Assembly (NCBI GenBank): GCA_963834305.1
Contig: CAWIAX010000001.1
Location: 372,001-436,000 of the forward strand
Length of the DNA: 64,000 nt
Origin: JACCXG01 sp963834305
Lineage (GTDB): Bacteria; Acidobacteriota; Vicinamibacteria; Vicinamibacterales; 2-12-FULL-66-21
Direction: 5' to 3'
Shown here: in pieces, positions 58,395 through 64,000 of the stretch
Numbering within the stretch: the first letter of the stretch is position 1
How the letters are laid out: every line of letters begins with the position of its first letter
The notes under the pieces: generated by a model
Told to the model about the DNA's origin: nothing
What the model saw: the letters and a program-made list of their open reading frames with translations, nothing else
The model's database searches: none
Position numbers and translations under genes: made by a program

Positions 58395-58781
58395 ATGGAA
58401 ACCCTGCGGCTGGACGTCTGGCTCGACGTGGCCTGCCTCTTCCGGACCCGGTCCGAGGCGCAAAAAGCCTGCAAAACCGGGCGGGTCGAGGTGAACGGGC
58501 AGACGGCGAAAGCCCACCGGGAGCTGCGGCCCGGGGACGAGCTCGTCATTTCACGTCCAATGGGGCGGAAACAGACGGTCGTGGTCCTGGGGCTGGCGGA
58601 CCGGCACATTGCCAAGGCCGAGGCGAAGGCCCTGTACGAGGACCGCACGCCCCCTCCGACGGCCGAAGAGGTGGAGATCCGCAAGATGATCCGGCTGACC
58701 AGGGCGCTGAACCAGGCGCCCCCGTCCACGCCCGACAAGCGCGAGCGGCGCCGGATCCGCCGGATGAAGAGAGGGGATTGA
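58395..58781 (+). CDS. S4 RNA-binding domain protein (Hsp15/HslR-like)
   Basis: A 128-aa protein with an S4 domain: LRLDVWLDVACLFRTRSEA, CKTGRVEVNGQTAKAHRELRPGDELVI and a beta-strand GRKQTVVVLGL. The arrangement and the basic, Arg-rich C-terminus (DKRERRRIRRMKRGD) resemble Hsp15 (HslR), which rescues stalled 50S subunits carrying nascent chains. ATG 58395 is the only start near the conserved RLDVWL. It is divergent from rpsT and convergent with the lytic transglycosylase gene (12-nt gap). Confidence 0.82.
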   Translation: METLRLDVWLDVACLFRTRSEAQKACKTGRVEVNGQTAKAHRELRPGDELVISRPMGRKQTVVVLGLADRHIAKAEAKALYEDRTPPPTAEEVEIRKMIRLTRALNQAPPSTPDKRERRRIRRMKRGD

Positions 58782-58793
58782 GGGCCTGACCGG

Positions 58794-59543
58794 TCAGCGC
58801 CGGTCGGCGGCGGCGACCCGCTCCGACCCTTCGCGCGGCGTGCCGGTGTATCGCACGATCTCGCGGCCGTCGACGAGTTCGACCGTCCGGAAGACCCGCG
58901 TCTGGCGCGGAGCACCGGAGCCCGCTGTGCCTGCCGAGGCGGCAATCCTGCCGCTGATCTGCGCGACGTAGTTCTGGGTTTCGCGGTAGGGCGGCACGGT
59001 CCCGCCGTACTTCTTCACCGCGCCAGGACCCGCGTTGTAGGCGGCCAGCGCCAGCTCGACGCGGCCATCGTAGCTGTCGAGCAGCTGCTTCAGGTACTTC
59101 ACGCCGGCGCGCACGTTTTCCACGGGATTGTAGGCGTCGGCCACGCCGAATTCCGCCGCGGTCGCCGGCATGAGCTGCATCAGCCCCATCGCCCCCTTCG
59201 GCGAGCGGGCGCGCGGGTTGAACGCGGACTCGGCCTGGATCACCGCCTGCACGAGGTCCACGCTCACGGCGTTGTGGGCGGCATGCTCCTCGATGAGCGA
59301 CCGGTATTCGTCGGCGCGGCGGCTGAGCGGGCGGGTGGTGTGGATCGTCGCACCGGCGCCCGGCAGGGTACCGGCGCTGACCGGCGGTACGGCGTAGGTC
59401 TTGGCCGACGGGTCTTTCGCCTTGTCGGACAGCACCAGGTTGCCCGCGGCATCGCGCCACGCATAGATCTGCGCGGACGCGGCGCCCGGGAACGCCAGCG
59501 CGCAGGCCGCCGCCACGAAGGAAATACGGAGAAAAGAGAGCAC
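58794..59543 (-). CDS. Lytic transglycosylase with N-terminal DUF4124-like segment
   Basis: A 249-aa periplasmic SLT-family enzyme that cleaves peptidoglycan to anhydro-muropeptides. GTG 59543 gives the cleaner signal peptide (LSFLRISFVAAACALAFPGAASAQ); TTG 59588 would add 15 residues. After the signal comes IYAWRDAAGNLVLSDK, a DUF4124-like motif. The catalytic domain has VIQAESAFNPRARSPKGAMG (catalytic Glu), LMQLMPATAAEFGV, LALAAYNAGPGAVKKYGG and YRETQNYV. The C-terminal 45 residues are basic and variable. It is convergent with the S4-domain gene. Confidence 0.9.
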   Translation of the reverse strand: MLSFLRISFVAAACALAFPGAASAQIYAWRDAAGNLVLSDKAKDPSAKTYAVPPVSAGTLPGAGATIHTTRPLSRRADEYRSLIEEHAAHNAVSVDLVQAVIQAESAFNPRARSPKGAMGLMQLMPATAAEFGVADAYNPVENVRAGVKYLKQLLDSYDGRVELALAAYNAGPGAVKKYGGTVPPYRETQNYVAQISGRIAASAGTAGSGAPRQTRVFRTVELVDGREIVRYTGTPREGSERVAAADRR

Positions 59544-59639
59544 GCGTCCGACTGTGCTGAGGCAAGGGTGATGCCCTCGCCGAATCAAGCACTTACAGTC
59601 GAATCACGCGTAGCGTGTGCGAAAACTGCACTCCCGATC

Positions 59640-62351
59640 TCAGTTCTGTAGCTGACGTTCGACAACAGCCGGGGCCTCGGCAAGGAGCCGGGCGATCCCC
59701 GCGGCGTCCTTGCCGCCCGCCTCGGCCAGGTCGGGGCGTCCACCGCCGCCGCCGCCGACGATCGGCGCCAGCTCCTTCACGAGCCGGCCCGCCTGGACGC
59801 GCGGCGTCAGGTCCTTGGTCACCGCGACGACCAGGGCGACCTTCCCGTCGTTGTCCGAGGCAATGACGACGACCCCGCTGCCGAGGCGGTCGCGGAGGGA
59901 GTCCGACAGCGTGCGGAGCTGCTGCTTTTCCAGCCCCTCCACGCGGCGCGCGATCAGCTTCACCCCCGCCACCATGCGCACGTCGTCTTCGCCGGCACCG
60001 GCGGCGCCGGCGCTGCCGCCGAGCGCGACCTTCATCCGCATCTGCTCGACGTCGCGGGAGAGGCGCCTGGCGTCGGCCTGGAGCTTCCCGACCGCGTCCA
60101 CCGCCTGGTCGGGGGTGGCGTTCAGCGCCGCGAGCACGTCTTCCAGCGCCTGGCGCTCCTTCTGGATCGTCCGCAGCGCCCCCTCGCCGGTGAGCGCCTC
60201 GATGCGCCGGACGCCCGCGGCGACGCCCCCTTCCTGGGTGATCACGAAGACGCCGATGTCGCCGGTGGCGCTGACGTGCGTGCCGCCGCACAGCTCGAGA
60301 CTGAAGTCCGCGACCGACACCACCCGGACGCGGTCGCCATACTTCTCTCCGAACAGCGCCATCGCGCCGGCGGCGATGGCTTCTTCGGTCGATCGCACTT
60401 CGGTCTGGACCGGGATGTTGCGCCGGATCTGCTCGTTGACGATCTGCTCGATCTCGCGGCGCTGCTCCGGCGTGATCGCGGCGTAGTGCGCGAAGTCGAA
60501 GCGCAGCCGGTCCGGCGCGACCAGCGAGCCGGCCTGCTTGACGTGCCCGCCGAGAATCCGGCGCAGCGCGGCGTGCAGCAGGTGGGTGGCCGTGTGGTTG
60601 CGGCGGGTCGCATCGCGGACGGCGTCCTGCACCTCCGCGGTCACGATCTGATCCGCGCGGAACGATCCGCGCGTGACCTCGACGGCGTGCAGCCGCGGCC
60701 GTCCAGGCGCATACCGGATCATCCGCTGGACGGTGGCTTCCGCCCCATCGGCCCCGAAAATGCGCCCCTGGTCCGAGACCTGGCCGCCGGCTTCGAGATA
60801 GAACGGCGTGCGCGGCAGCGCCAGGTACCCGGCCTGCCCCTCGCCCAGCTCGGCAACCCACGTTCCCTGGTCGTCGAGCACGCCAAGCACCGGCACGCCG
60901 ACGAGGGAGGTCTGGTCGTAGCCGGCGAACTCATCGGCGGCATGGGCGAACCGGTCCTCGAACTCGGCCGGGATGGTCACCGCCAGCCCCTTCTCGCCAG
61001 ATTTGAACGAACTGCCGGCGCGGGCGCGCTGGCGCTGCCCCTCCATCGCCCGCTCGTAGCCTTCGTGGTCGATCGTCAGGTTCCGCTGGCTGGCCAGGTC
61101 TTCCATGAAGTCGAGCGGCACGCCGAGCGAGTCGTAGAGCCGGAACGCTTCTTCACCCGGCACCACGCGCGATCCCGCCTCGGCGCGATCGAGCGCCTCC
61201 TCGATCCGCGGCAGCCCGGCGGTCAGCACCGCGTCGAACCGCTCCTCCTCGCTCCGCACCATGCGGATGATGTTGTCCTGGCTGGCGAGGAGGTCGGGAT
61301 ACGCGTCGCCCATCTCGCGGATGAGGACCGGCACGAGCGTGTGCAGCACCGGCTCGGTGAAGCCGAGCTTCTTGCCGTGCCGCATGGCGCGGCGCATGAT
61401 CTTCCGCAGCACGTAGCCGCGCCACTCGTTGGACGGCACGACGCCGTCGCCGATGAGGAAGGTCATCGCTCGCAGGTGGTCGGCGATGACCCGCATCGAG
61501 ACATCCGCCGGGTCCGCCAGCGTGGCGCCGTAGGGGCGGCCGGTCCGCTCGCCGATGGCGTCGAGCAGCGGCGTGAACAGATCGGTGTCGTAGTTCGACA
61601 GCTTGCCCTGGATCACCGCGGTGATGCGCTCGAGGCCCATGCCGGTGTCGATGGAGGGGGCCGGCAGCGGGTTCAGCGTCCCGTCGCTCTGCCGGTCGAA
61701 CTCCATGAACACGTTGTTCCACACCTCGACGTAGCGATCGCAGCTGCAGTCGAGCGCGCGGCAGCCGCCGCCCGTCCGCTCTTCCTCGCAGGGGATGTGG
61801 GCGCCGCGGTAGAAGTGAATCTCCGAGCAGCGGCCGCACGGGCCGGTCTCGCCCATCTGCCAGAAGTTCTCGGCCAGCCCGAGCTCGGTGATGCGGTCGG
61901 CCGGCACCAGCGCCGTCCAGATCTCGTGCGCCTCGTCGTCGCGCGGGATGCCGGCTTCCCCCTTGAAGATGGTCGGGTAGAGCCGGTCGGCGGGCAGGCT
62001 CCACACCTTCGTCAGCAGCTCCCAGGCGAACGGGATGGCCTCGCGCTTGAAGTAGTCGCCGAACGAGAAGTTCCCGAGCATCTCGAAGAAGGTGTGGTGC
62101 CGCAGCGACGGCCCGACGTTGTCGAGGTCGTTGTGCTTGCCGCTCACCCGCATGCACTTCTGCGACGTCGTCGCGCGGGTGTAGGCGCGGCGTTCCCGGC
62201 CGAGGAACGCGTCCTTGAACTGGTTCATCCCCGCGTTGGTGAAGAGCAGCGTCGGATCGTCGCCGGGCACGAGCGGCGCGCTCGGCACGATGGTGTGGCC
62301 GTGGCCCGCGAAATAGTCGAGGAAGGTGCGGCGGATGTCCTGTGAGCGCAT
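59640..62351 (-). CDS. alaS: Alanyl-tRNA synthetase
   Basis: A 903-aa AlaRS. The N-terminal class II core has FTNAGMNQFKDAFLG, HHTFFEMLGNFSFGDYFK and MGLERITAVIQG. The editing domain has the zinc ligands in NHTATHLLHAALRR and CGGTHVSATGD. The C-Ala/DHHA1 end is GGGGGGRPDLAEAGGKD. All hallmark residues are intact. ATG at 62351 starts MRSQDIRRTFLDYFAGHGH. recX lies 8 nt upstream on the same strand, the frequent recX-alaS pairing. Confidence 0.97.
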   Translation of the reverse strand: MRSQDIRRTFLDYFAGHGHTIVPSAPLVPGDDPTLLFTNAGMNQFKDAFLGRERRAYTRATTSQKCMRVSGKHNDLDNVGPSLRHHTFFEMLGNFSFGDYFKREAIPFAWELLTKVWSLPADRLYPTIFKGEAGIPRDDEAHEIWTALVPADRITELGLAENFWQMGETGPCGRCSEIHFYRGAHIPCEEERTGGGCRALDCSCDRYVEVWNNVFMEFDRQSDGTLNPLPAPSIDTGMGLERITAVIQGKLSNYDTDLFTPLLDAIGERTGRPYGATLADPADVSMRVIADHLRAMTFLIGDGVVPSNEWRGYVLRKIMRRAMRHGKKLGFTEPVLHTLVPVLIREMGDAYPDLLASQDNIIRMVRSEEERFDAVLTAGLPRIEEALDRAEAGSRVVPGEEAFRLYDSLGVPLDFMEDLASQRNLTIDHEGYERAMEGQRQRARAGSSFKSGEKGLAVTIPAEFEDRFAHAADEFAGYDQTSLVGVPVLGVLDDQGTWVAELGEGQAGYLALPRTPFYLEAGGQVSDQGRIFGADGAEATVQRMIRYAPGRPRLHAVEVTRGSFRADQIVTAEVQDAVRDATRRNHTATHLLHAALRRILGGHVKQAGSLVAPDRLRFDFAHYAAITPEQRREIEQIVNEQIRRNIPVQTEVRSTEEAIAAGAMALFGEKYGDRVRVVSVADFSLELCGGTHVSATGDIGVFVITQEGGVAAGVRRIEALTGEGALRTIQKERQALEDVLAALNATPDQAVDAVGKLQADARRLSRDVEQMRMKVALGGSAGAAGAGEDDVRMVAGVKLIARRVEGLEKQQLRTLSDSLRDRLGSGVVVIASDNDGKVALVVAVTKDLTPRVQAGRLVKELAPIVGGGGGGRPDLAEAGGKDAAGIARLLAEAPAVVERQLQN

Positions 62352-62359
62352 GTCGATTG

Positions 62360-62848
62360 TCAGTCCTCAGTCTCGTCGAGGAGGCGGCTGCCGCCCCTCA
62401 GCTTCCGCAGCGCCGCGACGACGCCGGCGGGGGAGAAGCCCTGCCGCATGAGGTATTGATACAGGCGGCTGTACTCCCCGGGATCGGTCGAGATCGGGCG
62501 GCCCCGCGTCTTCTTCTGCAGCGCCCGGGCAATCAGCGCGCGCTCGTCGAGCTCGCCGAACACTTCGCCGAGCGCCGCCGACGCGACGTCGCCGGTGATG
62601 CCCATCTGGTGCAGCTCGCGCAGAACCCGGAGCCGTCCGCGCCCCTTCACCGTCACCGCGGTCCGGGCGAACGCCCGCGCCACCCGGCCGTCGTCCAGCG
62701 CCCGGCTCTCGAGCAGGCGGGCCACGGCGGTGTCGATTTCGTCGGGGGAGAAGCCGCGGTCCTGGAGGCGGGCCCGGACGCCCGCGACCGAGAGCTCGCG
62801 GCGGGCCAGCATCTTCAGGGCCTCGATATGGGCGGGATCCTTATCCAC
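62360..62848 (-). CDS. recX: Regulatory protein RecX
   Basis: A 162-aa RecX made of three-helix repeats, which inhibits RecA filaments. Repeats include ALKMLARRELSVAGVRARLQDRGF, AVARLLESRALDDGRVARAFAR, RGRLRVLRELHQMGI and YSRLYQYLMRQGFSPAGVVAALRKL. GTG 62848 is the start and overlaps the pilT stop by 8 nt. recA is not in the window. Confidence 0.9.
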   Translation of the reverse strand: MDKDPAHIEALKMLARRELSVAGVRARLQDRGFSPDEIDTAVARLLESRALDDGRVARAFARTAVTVKGRGRLRVLRELHQMGITGDVASAALGEVFGELDERALIARALQKKTRGRPISTDPGEYSRLYQYLMRQGFSPAGVVAALRKLRGGSRLLDETED

Positions 62849-63998
62849 CGAACCTGGTGATCTCCGGCGGCCCCCCCGGGGCCGGCCCCGGCTTCTTCTG
62901 CATCTGATCGCGGGCCATGTCCGCCGTGCTGGAGATCCCCTGCACCCGCAGCTTGAACTCGTCGACGTTCGAGGCCCAGCGCAGCGCCTCTTCGAGCGTC
63001 ACCAGGCCCTGCTGGTAGAGGCTGAAGATCGACTGGTCGAAGGTCTGCATCCCGTACTGGGACGTGCCGGCCGCGATCGCGCCGTGGATGAGCGAGGTCT
63101 TGTCCTTGTCGACGATGGCGTCGCGGATGAAGGCGGTCGAGACCATGACCTCCACCGCGGCGGTGCGGCCGCCACCATCCGCCCGCGGCAGCAGCCGCTG
63201 GGAGATCGCCGCCTTGAGCACCGAGGCGAGCTGGATGCGGACCTGGCGCTGCTGGTGCGGCGGGAAGACCGTGATGATCCGGTTGATCGTCTCGGTGGCA
63301 TCGAGCGTGTGGAGCGTGGAGAGCACCAGGTGCCCGGTCTCGGCGGCGAGCAGCGCCGTCTCGACCGTCTCGAAGTCGCGCATCTCGCCGACCAGGATGA
63401 CGTCGGGGTCCTGCCGCAGCGCGCTGCGCAGCGCGTGCGAGAACGACCGGGTGTCGACCGCGACTTCGCGCTGGTTGACGATCGAGTGGTGGTCCCGGTG
63501 CAGGTATTCGATCGGGTCCTCGACCGTCATGATGTGCGCCGACCGCGTCGTGTTGATGTAGTCGATCATCGCCGCCAGCGTCGTGCTCTTGCCGCTGCCG
63601 GTGGTGCCGGTCACCAGCACCAGCCCGCGCTCCTCGCTGGCGATCTGCTTGAGCACCGGCGGCAGGCCGAGCTCGTCGATCGTCCGGGTGCGCGTCGGGA
63701 TGACGCGCAGCACCAGCCCCACCGTGCCGCGCTGCTGGAACACGTTGACGCGGAAGCGGCCGAGGCCGGGGACGCTGTAGGCCAGGTCCACTTCCTGCGA
63801 CTTGCGGAACTTCTCCAGGTGGTCTTCGGTGAAGACCGCCTGGGCCATCTCCTCCGTGTCGGGGCGGTCGAGCCGCTTCTCCTCGGAGGCCACGACCAGG
63901 CTGCCGTTCACCCGCATCATCGGGTAGCTGCCGACCTTCAGGTGCAGGTCGGACGCGCCGCCGATGACAGCGATCTTGAGGAGATCGTTGATATGCAT
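62841..63998 (-). CDS. pilT: Type IV pilus retraction ATPase PilT
   Basis: A 385-aa secretion-type ATPase driving pilus retraction (twitching). The N-terminal PAS-like domain has INDLLKIAVIGGASDLHLKVG. Walker A is VTGTTGSGKSTTLAAMIDYIN. The Asp box is HIMTVEDPIEYLH, Walker B is ALRQDPDVILVGEMRD, and the His box is TALLAAETGHLVLSTLHT. The retraction motif AIRNLIRE is replaced by AFIRDAIVD. The C-terminus after residue 360 is a Pro/Gly-rich tail. Start ATG at 63998 is 2 bp from the window edge; the gene is complete. Confidence 0.95.
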   Translation of the reverse strand: MHINDLLKIAVIGGASDLHLKVGSYPMMRVNGSLVVASEEKRLDRPDTEEMAQAVFTEDHLEKFRKSQEVDLAYSVPGLGRFRVNVFQQRGTVGLVLRVIPTRTRTIDELGLPPVLKQIASEERGLVLVTGTTGSGKSTTLAAMIDYINTTRSAHIMTVEDPIEYLHRDHHSIVNQREVAVDTRSFSHALRSALRQDPDVILVGEMRDFETVETALLAAETGHLVLSTLHTLDATETINRIITVFPPHQQRQVRIQLASVLKAAISQRLLPRADGGGRTAAVEVMVSTAFIRDAIVDKDKTSLIHGAIAAGTSQYGMQTFDQSIFSLYQQGLVTLEEALRWASNVDEFKLRVQGISSTADMARDQMQKKPGPAPGGPPEITRFGG

Positions 63999-64000
63999 GG

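Overview
The window is a dense, high-GC stretch of bacterial chromosome carrying about 67 genes. It shows no mobile element, no CRISPR array, and no tRNA or rRNA that I could recognise. I infer an Acidobacteriota genome, probably of the Vicinamibacteria type. The reasons are the VWFA-related secreted protein of the kind abundant in Acidobacteria, a Gram-negative outer-membrane gene set (bamA, skp, lpxA, lpxI, lolCD, lptE), futalosine-type menaquinone genes, and a DUF6677-like membrane protein. Most genes lie on the + strand. Only one small barrel gene (6910-7389) and the right-hand 58-64 kb block (rpsT, lytic transglycosylase, alaS, recX, pilT) lie on the - strand.

Layout. 0-6.2 kb: 3' part of dnaK, dnaJ with an HPG instead of HPD motif, hspR, a sigma-70 factor, a DnaC/DnaI-like ATPase and hemW. 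6.3-12.7 kb: two small secreted proteins, acyl-CoA dehydrogenase, frameshifted meaB, methylmalonyl-CoA epimerase, an MBL hydrolase, MTA phosphorylase and a PfkB kinase. 12.8-21 kb: VWFA protein, four small membrane proteins, enoyl-CoA hydratase, ribH-nusB-lysS, lolC-lolD and a RidA protein. 21-30.7 kb: clpC, then an envelope cluster of bamA (frameshifted), skp, a fabZ-lpxA fusion, a lipoprotein, lpxI and a Gfo/Idh oxidoreductase. 30.8-38.7 kb: a menaquinone cluster of ubiD-like gene, a cysteine-free MqnE-like gene, mqnA, mqnC, mqnX-like amidohydrolase, mqnP, ubiX-like gene and ubiE/menG. 38.8-43.5 kb: TonB-like protein, miaA, hfq, deoB and dgt. 43.5-48.7 kb: fatty-acid cluster of yceD, rpmF, plsX, fabD, fabG, acpP and fabF, without fabH. 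48.7-57 kb: etfB-etfA-ETF-QO, DUF374 acyltransferase, HDAC-like deacetylase, leuS and lptE. 57-64 kb: holA, rpsT, an S4-domain protein, lytic transglycosylase, alaS, recX and pilT.

Genes are packed into translationally coupled runs with many ATGA, GTGA or CTGA start/stop overlaps. Several promoters place a TACAAT/TATAAT-like -10 box only 6-13 nt before the start codon, which suggests leaderless or very short-leader mRNAs.

The most unusual features are these. (1) Five heptanucleotide arrays of two types sit at gene junctions. Three GAACCYT arrays supply stop codons, TTG start codons and a C-terminal tail to flanking genes. Two CAAxxCC/TTGGxxx arrays are inverted and can fold as hairpins. (2) A cysteine-free relative of the radical-SAM enzyme MqnE lies inside the menaquinone operon. 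(3) FabZ and LpxA are fused in one polypeptide. (4) The DnaJ has an HPG motif. (5) Five conserved genes (meaB, bamA, mqnA, mqnX-like, dgt) each carry exactly one extra base; this may be a sequencing or assembly signature. Gene identities come from reading motifs in the translations; no database search was possible.
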